Positions 32,926 to 41,545 are shown, counted from the stretch's first letter. The stretch: DNA of 64,000 nt from Buchnera aphidicola (Brachycaudus cardui) (GCF_005081945.1 NZ_CP034879.1:166476-230475), one strand, 5' to 3'. The notes: generated by a model not told the origin, from the sequence alone. Made by a program: numbers and translations.

Positions 32926-33669
32926 ATGAAAGATGAAGAAAAAAATCTTATAGAAAATTTATTTAATCGTTTAAAAAAAACTGAGTTGAATTCCTCTGAA
33001 AGAGATCAAGAAGCAGATGATTTAATTCAAAAATTAGTAAAACAACAACCTGCTTCTTCTTATTACATGGCCCAAACGATATTGATTCAAGAGACAGCTA
33101 TAAAAAAAATGAGCATTACAATTGAAGAGTTAAAAAAAAGAATTGAAATGTTAAATAATATAGAAAAATCAAGTAAAAAACCAAGTTTTTTATCTAATTT
33201 TTTTAAAACAAGTCCAATTTCTCAAAAAATATCTCATGATAATAATATATGGAAAAATAATGATAAAACTTCTTCACCATTTCAAAATTCTAATGCAACA
33301 ATGTCTACTCCCATAGCACAAACAATACCAACAGTAACAACTACAAGAAATAGTGGATTTCTTAGTAATGCATTACAAACAGCTACAGGTGTAGCAGGTG
33401 GTATGATTTTGGGAAATATGTTAATGAATGTTTTTAATCATTCAAAACCAGAAGAAGAAATATTTGATACTATTAATAAACCTTCTTTAAATCATCATAT
33501 AGATGAGCATGTAGATGAAAATTTAATTAATAATCATGATACTGATTTAATAAATTATGAAGCCAATAAATCAGATATGCATACAAACGAATCAAATTTT
33601 GATTTTGTTGATAAAAATGAATTCAATGATGTAGATGATACTGATATTAATGATGATAACTTTATTTAA
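32926..33669 (+). CDS. DUF2076-like protein of unknown function
   Basis: 247 residues. The first 80 (EKNLIENLFNRLKK, QEADDLIQKLVKQQPASSYYMAQTILIQE, EELKKRIEML) look like the helical N-terminal part of DUF2076 proteins, recalled from memory rather than searched. A Ser/Thr/Pro/Asn-rich linker follows (about 85-140), then GFLSNALQTATGVAGGMILGNMLMNVF at 144-170, a glycine-rich hydrophobic stretch resembling a membrane or glycine-zipper segment. The tail (175-247) is rich in Asp, Glu, His and Asn. No catalytic motif or signal peptide is seen. GAGA sits about 10 bases before the ATG. It stands alone between gyrA and ahpC. Function unknown. Confidence 0.75.
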   Translation: MKDEEKNLIENLFNRLKKTELNSSERDQEADDLIQKLVKQQPASSYYMAQTILIQETAIKKMSITIEELKKRIEMLNNIEKSSKKPSFLSNFFKTSPISQKISHDNNIWKNNDKTSSPFQNSNATMSTPIAQTIPTVTTTRNSGFLSNALQTATGVAGGMILGNMLMNVFNHSKPEEEIFDTINKPSLNHHIDEHVDENLINNHDTDLINYEANKSDMHTNESNFDFVDKNEFNDVDDTDINDDNFI

Positions 33670-33743
33670 AAAATACTATTAATTATTTTAAATAAATGTT
33701 ACTTACTGAATAAGTATATCAAGATTGATATTAATCAAAAAAT

Positions 33744-33773
33744 AAAGCCAGCATAAAATTTTTTGCTGACTTT
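33744..33773 (-). terminator. terminator of ahpC
   Basis: On the minus strand AAAGTCAGCA pairs with TGCTGGCTTT (10 pairs with one G-U) around a 10-base loop, followed by ATTTTTT. It begins 9 bases after the ahpC stop and is the clearest intrinsic terminator in this region. On the plus strand the G-U becomes a C-A mismatch. Confidence 0.75.
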
Positions 33774-33781
33774 AAATTTTT

Positions 33782-34375
33782 TTAAGAATAATTACTTAGA
33801 TACTCAGCAACTCCTTCTGAAGATGCCTCCATTCCCTTTTTCCCTTTTTCCCAATTAGCAGGACACACTTCTCCATATTTGTTATGAAAATCTATAGCAT
33901 CTACTATTCTTATCATTTCTTTTATATTACGTCCAAATGGAAGATCATTTATTACTTGATGGCGTATAATCCAATTTGAATCAATTAAAAAAGAAGCTCT
34001 TAGTGCTATACCTAGTACTGGATGTTCAATACCATAAGATTTTTGAATATTATGTTTTATATCTGACACCATAGGAAAATTAATTTTTCCAATTCCGCCA
34101 TTTTTAGGTAATGTATTTTGCCATGCTTTGTGTACAAAAACACTGTCAATTGAAACACCTACAATTTTAACATTTCTTTTTTCAAAATCTGAATACAGTT
34201 TATTAAATTCTATAATTTCAGATGGACATACAAAAGTGAAATCCATAGGCCAAAAGAAGAGTATAATCGGTTGACCGTTAGAATATTCTTTAAAATTAAA
34301 TTTTTCAGTGATTTTATGATTTGGTAAAAGTGCTGGAGCTATAAAATTTGGTGCATTTTGTGTAACTAAAACCAT
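33782..34375 (-). CDS. ahpC: 2-Cys peroxiredoxin
   Basis: Thiol peroxidase of the AhpC/Tsa type that reduces peroxides. The peroxidatic cysteine is in FFWPMDFTFVCPSE (about residue 51) and the resolving cysteine in GEVCPANW near residue 170, so it is a typical 2-Cys enzyme. 197 residues. The sequence is closer to Tsa-type peroxiredoxins than to E. coli AhpC, so the symbol is by convention. No ahpF partner is adjacent; the reductant may be thioredoxin (inference). AGGA precedes the start. Divergent from ung, with 72 bases between. Confidence 0.9.
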   Translation of the reverse strand: MVLVTQNAPNFIAPALLPNHKITEKFNFKEYSNGQPIILFFWPMDFTFVCPSEIIEFNKLYSDFEKRNVKIVGVSIDSVFVHKAWQNTLPKNGGIGKINFPMVSDIKHNIQKSYGIEHPVLGIALRASFLIDSNWIIRHQVINDLPFGRNIKEMIRIVDAIDFHNKYGEVCPANWEKGKKGMEASSEGVAEYLSNYS

Positions 34376-34447
34376 TTTTTTTTCCTATTAGTTGTAATTT
34401 ATTGAATGAAATGATAAATTTAAAGATTATGAAAATGGAAAATACAT

Positions 34448-35114
34448 ATGAATACAAAATTATCTTGGAAAGACGTTTTATCTCAAGAAAAAAAAAAGAT
34501 ATTTTATTAATATAATAAGCTTTCTGAAACAAGAACGTTTAAAAAAAACAATTTATCCAGATCAAAAAGATATCTTTAATGCTTTTTTATACACTAATTT
34601 ATATAATATAAAAGTTGTAATTCTTGGACAAGATCCTTATTTTTCCAAAAAACAAGCACATGGATTAGCATTTTCTGTTTTTAAGAATTGTACTATACCA
34701 CCTTCTTTACAGAATATATATAAAGAGTTAAATAGTGATTTTCAAAAAAAGCATTTTTTTCATCATGGATGTCTTGAAGGTTGGGCTAATCAAGGTGTTT
34801 TTTTATTAAATACGATTTTAACAGTAGAATCAGGGAAACCAAAATCACATAGTACTATAGGATGGAACATTTTTACTGATAAAGTAATTTCTATAATTAA
34901 TTTATATAAAAATAATATTATTTTCTTACTATGGGGAAATGATGCACAAAAAAAATCTAATTTAATTGATATAAATAATCATTATATCTTAAAATCTTCT
35001 CATCCATCTCCATTATCAGCATACAGAGGTTTTTTTGGTTGTAAACATTTTTCTAAAACAAACAAAATTTTAGTGAAAAATAAAAAAAAACCAATTAATT
35101 GGTTTATAAATTAA
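34448..35114 (+). pseudogene. ung: Uracil-DNA glycosylase, frame broken at an A10 run
   Basis: Removes uracil from DNA. The ATG 34448 frame (MNTKLSWKDVLSQEKKK) stops at TAA after about 20 codons. Dropping one A from the ten at 34488-34497 opens a continuous frame to TAA 35112-35114, about 221 residues against 229 in E. coli. The restored protein has GQDPYF (E. coli GQDPYH) with the catalytic Asp, QAHGLAFSV, LLNTILTVE, GWNIFTDKVI and HPSPLSAYRGFFGC with the catalytic His. All blocks are conserved, so the break is either rescued by slippage, very recent, or a base-count error. Divergent from ahpC. Confidence 0.88.
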
Positions 35115-35149
35115 AAATAGAAAAAATTTTTAAGATTTTTTCTATTTTT
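35113..35149 (+). terminator. terminator of ung
   Basis: AAAAATAGAAAAAAT at 35113-35127 pairs with ATTTTTTCTATTTTT at 35135-35149 (15 pairs, 7-base loop). It starts within the ung stop codon. The run of T at the right arm acts as the tail on the plus strand; the near symmetry could also serve the convergent grpE side. Confidence 0.6.
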
Positions 35150-35209
35150 TGTATTTTATGAATTTTTTTTAATATCATTAAATATGTTTAGAAAAAATAT
35201 TTATTACAA

Positions 35210-35755
35210 TTATTTTTTTGAAATGGTTACTATTGCTTTTCTTAATACTACTTTATTTAAACTAAATCCTTTTTTATGAATTGAAATAATATGATTATAT
35301 GGTATATCATTAGATGTTTTTTTTTCAAAAATATCATGAATATTAGAGTTAAAAACTTCGTTTTTATTACCTTCTATTTTAACATTCAATTTAAATAAGA
35401 TATTAAATAAAGACTGTAGTGTTAATTCAATTCCTTTAATTAAAGGTTGTTCTGTGATATTTAATTTTTTAGATAATGTTAATATATCTTCTAAAGAATC
35501 AATGATTGGTATTATTTTTTTTAAACACTTTTCAGTTTCTGTATATTTTATCTTGTTGATTTTTTCTTTTGTATTTTTATTTATATTTTCTATATTAGCT
35601 AATTTACGCAATTCAAGATCATCTATTTTTTTCTTGTTCTTTAATAACTGAACTTTTAAATCCTGAATTTTTTTATTTTGAAATAAAAGAATATCATCAA
35701 TATTTTCTTCTATATTATTTTTTTTATCATTAGACTGTTTGTTTTCAGTATGCAT
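35210..35755 (-). CDS. grpE: Co-chaperone GrpE
   Basis: Nucleotide-exchange factor for DnaK. A long lysine/asparagine-rich coiled-coil region (about residues 25-80) is followed by the dimer/beta domain: IIPIIDSLEDILTLSKK, IKGIELTLQSLFNIL, HKKGFSLNKVVLRKAIVTISKK. About 181 residues, against 197. ATG 35755 is chosen over ATG 35767 because it has TAAGATT before it, but this is uncertain. The coiled coil is strongly drifted in composition while the beta domain holds. Buchnera genomes are recalled to carry two grpE copies; only one is in this window. Confidence 0.88.
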   Translation of the reverse strand: MHTENKQSNDKKNNIEENIDDILLFQNKKIQDLKVQLLKNKKKIDDLELRKLANIENINKNTKEKINKIKYTETEKCLKKIIPIIDSLEDILTLSKKLNITEQPLIKGIELTLQSLFNILFKLNVKIEGNKNEVFNSNIHDIFEKKTSNDIPYNHIISIHKKGFSLNKVVLRKAIVTISKK

Positions 35756-35788
35756 TAATCTTACCATTTTAATGTTAATAAATAATTT

Positions 35789-35816
35789 ATTATAAAGACT
35801 ATAATTAATCTTTCAA
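35789..35816 (-). promoter_or_regulatory. promoter of grpE
   Basis: On the minus strand CTTGAAA is followed after 16 bases by TATAAT. TTGAAA (35811-35816) and TATAAT (35789-35794) are near-consensus for sigma-70. CTTGAAA is also the sigma-32 minus-35 form, fitting a heat-shock gene, though no CCCAT-type minus-10 is seen. Confidence 0.6.
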
Positions 35817-35867
35817 GTTGATTTACTGTTATAATATATATTATTTTTTATTAGGAATTTTTATGTA

Positions 35868-36746
35868 ATGAAGCAACATTTCACTTGTATTGGTATTGTT
35901 GGACATCCGCGTTATGCGAGTGCATTAATAACTCATAAAATACTTTATAAGTGGTTGATAAAAAATGGTTATAAGGTTTTTATTGAGCGTACTGTTTCTA
36001 GATCATTAAAATTAGATAGTGCTAAAACTGCGACATTATTAGAAATTGGTCAATCATGTGATTTAGCAATTATTATAGGAGGAGATGGAAATTTATTATG
36101 TGCAGCTCGTGTTTTATCATTTTATAATATTAAAATTATTGGTATCAACCGTGGTAATTTAGGTTTTCTTACTGATTTAAACCCTGATACTGGATTGCAG
36201 AAATTATCAGAAGTATTATCTGGAAATTATTTATTAGAAAATCGATTTTTATTAGATGCACAAGTTTGTCAAGATAAAGTAATATCTAGATCTAGTATAG
36301 CTATTAATGAAGTAGTATTGCATACAAAACATTTAGCACATATGATAGAGTTTGAAGTTTATATAAACAATAAATTTTCTTTTTCTCAACGTGCAGATGG
36401 ATTAATTGTTTCTACTCCTACAGGTTCTACTGGTTATTCACTTTCAGCAGGTGGACCAATTATAGAAACATCTTTAAATGCGATTGTATTGATGCCTATG
36501 TTTCCACATACTCTATCTTCTCGTCCTTTAGTTATTGATAGCAACAGTACTATTTGTTTGAAATTTTCTAAGGCTGAAACTAATTTAAAAATTAGTTGTG
36601 ATAGTCAAATTGTTTTAACTATTGAAAGAGGTGAATGCGTATTTATTCGTCGTAGTAGTTACTATTTAAATCTTATTCATCCTAAAAGTTATAATTATTT
36701 TAAAACATTGACTTCTAAATTAAATTGGTCTAAGAAGTTTTTTTGA
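35868..36746 (+). CDS. nadK: NAD kinase
   Basis: Phosphorylates NAD to NADP. GGDGN of the family is in [18 protein letters not shown] near residue 72; the second motif [25 protein letters not shown] (in sections) is around residue 170. 292 residues, the same as E. coli. Next to grpE as in E. coli, where nadK and grpE are also divergent neighbours. Start ATG 35868 with AGGAATTTTTAT upstream. Confidence 0.96.
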   Translation: MKQHFTCIGIVGHPRYASALITHKILYKWLIKNGYKVFIERTVSRSLKLDSAKTATLLEIGQSCDLAIIIGGDGNLLCAARVLSFYNIKIIGINRGNLGFLTDLNPDTGLQKLSEVLSGNYLLENRFLLDAQVCQDKVISRSSIAINEVVLHTKHLAHMIEFEVYINNKFSFSQRADGLIVSTPTGSTGYSLSAGGPIIETSLNAIVLMPMFPHTLSSRPLVIDSNSTICLKFSKAETNLKISCDSQIVLTIERGECVFIRRSSYYLNLIHPKSYNYFKTLTSKLNWSKKFF

Positions 36747-36815
36747 ATAATTTAAATAGGAATTAAATAGTAATAAAATAAAAATTTTTTATATAAATTA
36801 TAATCGGATATTATA

Positions 36816-37127
36816 ATGGAAAATTATATCAAAATACTATTGATAGTTGTTTTTTTTTCTGGCTGTTCTTATTTAGATCAAAAGAAATACTATGCTAACA
36901 ATTATTTAGAGACAAAACATGTTAATCAAAAATTTTTAAATAAAAGTTATATTGGTATGACAAAAGAACAAATAATTTATATTTTTGGTGTACCGATCAT
37001 TTCTGATCCCTTTGATGATGTATATCATTATTATATATATAGTAAGAAAGACCAAAATATTTTTCATAAAAATATGTTAAATTTATATTTTAAAAAGAAT
37101 CAAGTATCGAGTTATGATATTCAATAG
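36816..37127 (+). CDS. bamE: Outer-membrane assembly lipoprotein BamE
   Basis: Small lipoprotein of the BAM complex that inserts outer-membrane beta-barrels. Signal peptide MENYIKILLIVVFFSGC with lipobox FSGC and lipidated Cys17; SmpA/OmlA fold motif YIGMTKEQIIYIFGVPIISDPFDDVYHYY. 103 residues, against 113. Near grpE-nadK and ssrA as in E. coli (minus recN). Its presence implies an outer membrane with barrel proteins still assembled. Confidence 0.92.
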   Translation: MENYIKILLIVVFFSGCSYLDQKKYYANNYLETKHVNQKFLNKSYIGMTKEQIIYIFGVPIISDPFDDVYHYYIYSKKDQNIFHKNMLNLYFKKNQVSSYDIQ

Positions 37128-37155
37128 TTTTCAGATAATAATATGATAAATTTTT

Positions 37156-37518
37156 TGGAGCTGGCGGGATTTGAACCCGCGTCCAAAATCTCTACTAATA
37201 AAGTACTACATGCTTAGTTTTTTCTTTATTACATTCATATCCTAATTTGGAAAAACTCATTTTAGGTATATAGCTTGAAATTATTTACGTGTCATTACCA
37301 AGCTTAATGTTCACGTTTTTCTCTTTTTTGACCTTCCTATATTTCTCGTCCTAAGAGAGAAGGCTGAGAAGGAAGGGCTTTATACAGTTTTTTAAGCTGC
37401 TAAAGCGTAGTTTTGTTTATTATTTGCAGCTATTTTTTTACGGCTTTTAACGAGGCAAACCGTTCCTCGGCATGCACTTTACTTTGTTGATAATTTTGTC
37501 GAATCCAAAAACAGCCCC
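37156..37518 (-). ncRNA. ssrA: transfer-messenger RNA (tmRNA)
   Basis: Rescues stalled ribosomes with SmpB. The 5' GGGGCTG (37518-37512) pairs with the 3' CAGCTCC (37157-37163), and the T-arm CGGGATTTGAACCCGCGTCC is visible on the plus strand at 37164-37183. The length is 363 bases, the E. coli length. The discriminator A is at 37156, and no CCA is encoded (AAA follows), so CCA must be added. The tag frame is internal (37427-37392). Downstream pseudoknot arms and CATGTAGTA are conserved. Located between bamE and grxD. Confidence 0.97.
37392..37427 (-). other. tmRNA tag reading frame
   Basis: Resume codon GCA then AAT AAT AAA CAA AAC TAC GCT TTA GCA GCT TAA encodes ANNKQNYALAA, against ANDENYALAA in E. 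coli. The ALAA end recognised by proteases is kept; the middle is changed by one insertion and asparagine/lysine substitutions typical of AT drift. Confidence 0.9.
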
Positions 37519-37615
37519 TTTTTTACAATATTAGTATTACAAAAAAAAATAAATTTGTCTATTAATTATTTAAGAGTATCAATTTATAAACAATAATTAA
37601 ATATAGGAATGAAAC

Positions 37616-37942
37616 ATGAATGTAATTCAAAAAATAGAGCAGCAAATTAAAGATAATATTATTTTAATTTATATGAAGGGAACTCCTGAGGCTCCTAGTT
37701 GTGGTTTTTCTGCACAAGCAGTACGAGCTTTATCAGTTTGTGGAGAAAAATTTGCTTATGTAGATGTTTTAGAAAATACAGATATTAGAAATGAGTTGCC
37801 AAAATATGCTAATTGGCCTACATTTCCTCAGTTATGGATAGATGGTAAACTCATTGGTGGATGTAGTATTATACTTGAAATGTTAGAAAGTGGGGATTTA
37901 AAAAAAATAATATTAGATACAGTAAAAAAATATCAAGTTTAA
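37616..37942 (+). CDS. grxD: Monothiol glutaredoxin
   Basis: Grx4-type protein that binds and delivers [2Fe-2S] clusters. CGFS active site in GTPEAPSCGFSAQAVRAL; YANWPTFPQLWIDGKLIGG contains the cis-proline and glutathione site. 108 residues, against 115. The start ATG has AGGAATGAAAC just upstream. It lies after ssrA and converges on rnt. Confidence 0.95.
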   Translation: MNVIQKIEQQIKDNIILIYMKGTPEAPSCGFSAQAVRALSVCGEKFAYVDVLENTDIRNELPKYANWPTFPQLWIDGKLIGGCSIILEMLESGDLKKIILDTVKKYQV

Positions 37943-37987
37943 TTTTTTTATAAAATTATTAATACAGCTAACATATAAAAAAGATTA

Positions 37988-38030
37988 GATATGACATTAT
38001 AGAAAAAAATATAATCAATAATGTCATATC
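37988..38030 (-). terminator. inverted repeat, possible terminator of rnt
   Basis: GATATGACATTAT (37988-38000) and ATAATGTCATATC (38018-38030) are perfect 13-base complements around a 17-base loop. On the minus strand the stem is followed by TAATCTTTTTTATA, so it fits the end of rnt; on the plus strand there is no U run. It sits between convergent grxD and rnt. Confidence 0.5.
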
Positions 38031-38105
38031 CATTATAGTAAGAACACTACTAAAGTATATATTAAAATAGTTATTTTTTTGATTTTTATTCTAAATATAA
38101 CTTTA

Positions 38106-38753
38106 TTATTTTTTTTTTATATTTAGAGGCCATCCACCTAAACGTTTCCAGCGATTTACTAATTCACAAAAAAGATTAGCAGTTTGTAGAGTATCATAAA
38201 GTGCAGAATGAGCTTGATGATTATCAAATGATAAACCAATAGCTTTACATGCTTTAGCTAAAACTGTCTGTCCAACTACTAATCCGCTTAATGCTGCGGT
38301 GTCAAACGTAACAAATGGATGAAAAGGATTATTTTTTATTTTTGCTCTTTCAATTGCTGCCATTAAAAAATTATGATCAAAATTAGCATTATGTGCAACA
38401 ACAATTCCGCGACTACAACCTTGCATTTTAATTCCTTGACGTACGGTATCTAATATAGATTCAATTGCTTTTTTTTCGCTAATAGCGCCACGTAGTGGAT
38501 TAAACGGATCAATTTTATTAAATGCTATTGCATCAGAATTAATGATAGATCCTTGAAAAGGTTCTATATGAAAATGCACCATATTTTCTTTATGTAACCA
38601 TCCTGATTCATCCATTTTTAATGTTATTACAGCAATTTCTAATAATGCGTCAGTTTGTGCATTGAATCCTGCAGTTTCAATGTCTATGACAACAGGATAA
38701 AAAGTACGAAATCGATCACTTAATAAATTGAATTCTTGAGTTGTAGACATCAA
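38106..38753 (-). CDS. rnt: Ribonuclease T
   Basis: DEDD exoribonuclease that trims the 3' ends of tRNA and stable RNA. DEDD residues: [21 protein letters not shown], and the ExoIII motif [14 protein letters not shown]. 215 residues, the same as E. coli. It has a long upstream spacer (344 bases) to sodA and is convergent with grxD, as in the enteric grxD-rnt neighbourhood. Confidence 0.96.
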   Translation of the reverse strand: MMSTTQEFNLLSDRFRTFYPVVIDIETAGFNAQTDALLEIAVITLKMDESGWLHKENMVHFHIEPFQGSIINSDAIAFNKIDPFNPLRGAISEKKAIESILDTVRQGIKMQGCSRGIVVAHNANFDHNFLMAAIERAKIKNNPFHPFVTFDTAALSGLVVGQTVLAKACKAIGLSFDNHQAHSALYDTLQTANLFCELVNRWKRLGGWPLNIKKK

Positions 38754-39097
38754 AATCTCATTTTTTAAAACACTTTGTGTTTGATGTAGTTAATATTTTA
38801 TATTTTAAAAAATCAATATTTTATAAAATATTAAAAATAAATTAATATATAAATGTTTAAGAGGAAGTTTTTTGTTAATATTTTTATAGAATAAATAAAA
38901 TATTAATACAAATAGATACTTTAATATAAAAAAAGAACAATATTTTATATTTTTATTTTTGGATACTTTTGAATATATATATATATTGATTATTAAATAT
39001 TTAATAAGTGTACTATAATTTATTAGAATATTTAAGATTAAATTATTAATTTAATATTTTTTATAAAAATTTTTTGGAATTACATTAAGGAGATAAA
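38754..39097. other. spacer between divergent rnt and sodA, no gene seen
   Basis: 344 bases of AT-rich sequence with an (AT)n-like stretch near 38972-38984 and a TATAAT at 39014-39019 suited to a sodA promoter, though no good minus-35 is paired with it. No open frame with family features and no tRNA motif is visible. Confidence 0.6.
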
Positions 39098-39709
39098 ATG
39101 AGTTATATTCTTCCTGCTTTACCTTATTCATATAATGCTTTAGAACCTTTTTTCGATGAAAAAACTATGAAGATTCATCATACTAAACATCATCAAAATT
39201 ATGTGAATAATACTAATTCTATTTTAGAAAAAACAGCATTTTCCTCATTGTCTATTGATGAATTAATATCTATTTTGAATGAGATTAATTTAGAAAACAA
39301 AATTGTATTACAAAATAATGCAGGAGGGCATATTAATCATAGTTTTTTTTGGAAAAGTTTGAAATTAGGTACTATTTTACAAGGTGATTTAAAAATAGAA
39401 ATAGAAAAAGAGTTTGGTACTATTGATTTATTTAAAGCAAAATTTGAAGAAGTTGCTCTTAATCATTTTGGTTCTGGTTGGATATGGTTAGTTAATCAGA
39501 ATGGAATTCTATCGATTGTTTCTACAGTTAATCAAGACAATCCTTTAATGGGAAAATTAATATCTAATACCTATGGGTATCCCATTATTGGTTTAGATGT
39601 TTGGGAACATGCCTATTATTTAAAATATAACAATAGACGATTAGATTATATTAAAGCTTTTTGGAATGTTGTTAATTGGGAAGAAGCTTCTAATCGTTTA
39701 CAGAAATAA
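39098..39709 (+). CDS. sodA: Superoxide dismutase (Mn/Fe family)
   Basis: Converts superoxide to peroxide and oxygen. Metal ligands: His in [13 protein letters not shown] (about residue 27), His in NHSFFWKSL, and the [11 protein letters not shown] block with Asp and His. 203 residues, close to E. coli SodA (206). The Mn-type call is by similarity. A perfect-looking AAGGAG sits 8 bases before ATG, unusual in this window. A 17-pair hairpin follows downstream. Confidence 0.95.
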   Translation: MSYILPALPYSYNALEPFFDEKTMKIHHTKHHQNYVNNTNSILEKTAFSSLSIDELISILNEINLENKIVLQNNAGGHINHSFFWKSLKLGTILQGDLKIEIEKEFGTIDLFKAKFEEVALNHFGSGWIWLVNQNGILSIVSTVNQDNPLMGKLISNTYGYPIIGLDVWEHAYYLKYNNRRLDYIKAFWNVVNWEEASNRLQK

Positions 39710-39796
39710 TTTATCTATTTAATAAATATAGTTATTTGTAATCATGATAGTTCAGCTTATAATTTTTTAGAAAATAAAATATTTTTTTTATATTAT

Positions 39797-39834
39797 TTTA
39801 AAAACATATAATATTTATATTATATGTTTTTAAA
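39797..39834. terminator. strong hairpin between sodA and pth
   Basis: TTTAAAAACATATAATA (39797-39813) and TATTATATGTTTTTAAA (39818-39834) are perfect 17-base complements around a TTTA loop. Only 38 bases from the pth TTG, it could end sodA transcription on either strand or act on pth. No U tail after the stem on the plus strand; U residues lie within it. Confidence 0.55.
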
Positions 39835-39872
39835 TACGTTTCATGAAAATTATTAAGATTTAAGGATTTTTT

Positions 39873-40418
39873 TTGAATATTATTAAAATGATAGTAGGAT
39901 TATCTAATCCAAAATTAAAATATCATAATACACGTCATAATGTAGGCTCTTGGTATATTTATGCATTAGCTAAAAAATTTTATAAAAGTTTAAAAGAAGA
40001 AAAAAAATTTTTAGGTTTTACTACTTCTTTTAATATAGAATCAAAATCTATTCGATTGTTTATACCTAATATATTTATGAATATCAATGGTGAATCAATA
40101 TTAAAAATAGCATTGTTTTATAATATTAATTTATATGAAATATTAGTAGTACATGATGATTTAGAACTAAAACCTGGAATTTTAAAAGTAAAGTACAGTT
40201 ATGGACATAATGGACATAATGGATTAAGAAACATTATTAGTGTATTCAATAAAAAAATTAATTTTTATCGATTAAGAATTGGTATTGGTCGTCCAAACAA
40301 TAAAGATGAAATATCTTCTTTTGTACTATCAAATCCTAATGATACAGAGAAAATATTAATTCAAAAATCAATTAAAGAAGCTGTAGAAAAAACTTTTGAT
40401 TTAATTTCGCCAAAATAA
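39873..40418 (+). CDS. pth: Peptidyl-tRNA hydrolase
   Basis: Frees tRNA from peptidyl-tRNA dropped by ribosomes. [22 protein letters not shown] contains catalytic His22 and its neighbourhood; [21 protein letters not shown] and [12 protein letters not shown] are conserved, as is RLRIGIGRP. 181 residues, against 194, with the C-terminus shortened. TTG 39873 start with AAGGA 6 bases upstream; an ATG at 39888 is a weaker alternative. ychF follows within 40 bases, the enteric pair. Confidence 0.94.
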   Translation: MNIIKMIVGLSNPKLKYHNTRHNVGSWYIYALAKKFYKSLKEEKKFLGFTTSFNIESKSIRLFIPNIFMNINGESILKIALFYNINLYEILVVHDDLELKPGILKVKYSYGHNGHNGLRNIISVFNKKINFYRLRIGIGRPNNKDEISSFVLSNPNDTEKILIQKSIKEAVEKTFDLISPK

Positions 40419-40456
40419 TATAAAAACTTTGTCTTATTTATAAAGGTCTATCAGAT

Positions 40457-41545
40457 ATGGGTTTAAAATGCGGCATTATAGGGTTGCCTAATGTTGGAAA
40501 ATCTACTTTATTTAATATTTTAACCAAAGGAAATTCAGCAGTTGCTAATTTTCCATTTTGTACCATCAAACCTAATATAGGAATTGCTCCAGTTTTTGAT
40601 CAACGTTTGAGTAAACTTGCTCAAATTATTTCTCCTAAAAAAATAACACATGCATTTATAGAGTTTATAGATATTGCAGGGTTAGTTAAAGGAGCTTCTA
40701 AAGGTGAAGGATTAGGTAATCAATTTTTAAGTAATATACGAGAAGCTGATGCTATAGTACACGTTATACGTTGTTTTAAAGATGATAATATTACTCATAT
40801 TTATAACGATATTAGACCTTTACAAGATGTTGATATTATTAATACTGAATTGATTTTATCTGATTTTGATACTTGCGAAAAAGCTATATTACAATTACAA
40901 AAAAAAACAAAGAATACAAATCATGAAACTGAAAAAAAAATGAATGTTTTAAAGAAGTGTATTAGTCATTTAAAAAAATGTTTAATGTTAAAAATTCTTG
41001 ATTTAAATACAGATGAAAAAGAAATAATTAGTGATTTACGTCTTTTAAGCTTAAAACCAACTATGTATATAGCGAATATCAATGAAGATAAAGCATCTTA
41101 TTGTTTTTTACAAGATTTAAATAAATTAGCTAAAAAAGAAGACGCTGTAGTTATTCCTATTTATGCGAATTTAGAATTAGAATTAATTAATATGAATACG
41201 GAAGAAAAAAAATCTTTCATGCACGAGTTTAATATAACTAATTCAGGATTAAATAATATTATTCAAAATAGTTATAAACTACTAAATTTAATAACTTTTT
41301 TTACTGCAGGTGAAAAAGAAATTCGCGCTTGGGAAATTCTTAATGGTAGTACTAGTCTTCAGGCTGCACACAAAATACACAGTGATTTTAGTAAGGGTTT
41401 TATTAGAGCGCAAATTATTAAATATTTAGATTTTATAAAATATAAAAGTGAAGTAAAAATCAGAGAAATAGGTAGATTTAAGACTGAAGGAAAAAATTAT
41501 CAAATACAAGATGGTGATATTGTACATTTTTTATTTAACATATAG
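40457..41545 (+). CDS. ychF: Ribosome-binding ATPase YchF/OLA1
   Basis: P-loop nucleotidase of the Obg-related group that prefers ATP and binds the ribosome. GLPNVGKSTLFN Walker A, DIAGLVKGASKGEGLG (G3), a coiled coil from 140 to 180, a G4-like NINED, and a C-terminal TGS domain (from about 278, TFFTAGEKEIRAWEI). 362 residues, against 363. Directly after pth as in E. coli. A terminator follows the stop. Confidence 0.96.
   Translation: MGLKCGIIGLPNVGKSTLFNILTKGNSAVANFPFCTIKPNIGIAPVFDQRLSKLAQIISPKKITHAFIEFIDIAGLVKGASKGEGLGNQFLSNIREADAIVHVIRCFKDDNITHIYNDIRPLQDVDIINTELILSDFDTCEKAILQLQKKTKNTNHETEKKMNVLKKCISHLKKCLMLKILDLNTDEKEIISDLRLLSLKPTMYIANINEDKASYCFLQDLNKLAKKEDAVVIPIYANLELELINMNTEEKKSFMHEFNITNSGLNNIIQNSYKLLNLITFFTAGEKEIRAWEILNGSTSLQAAHKIHSDFSKGFIRAQIIKYLDFIKYKSEVKIREIGRFKTEGKNYQIQDGDIVHFLFNI

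Noticed and set aside
34314-34532. 72-residue minus-strand frame over the ahpC/ung divergent region
   Set aside because: It lies antisense to the broken 5' end of ung and overlaps ahpC; the conserved motifs are in ung on the plus strand.
38972-38984. Short AT dinucleotide run near 38975
   Set aside because: Too short and expected in this base composition.
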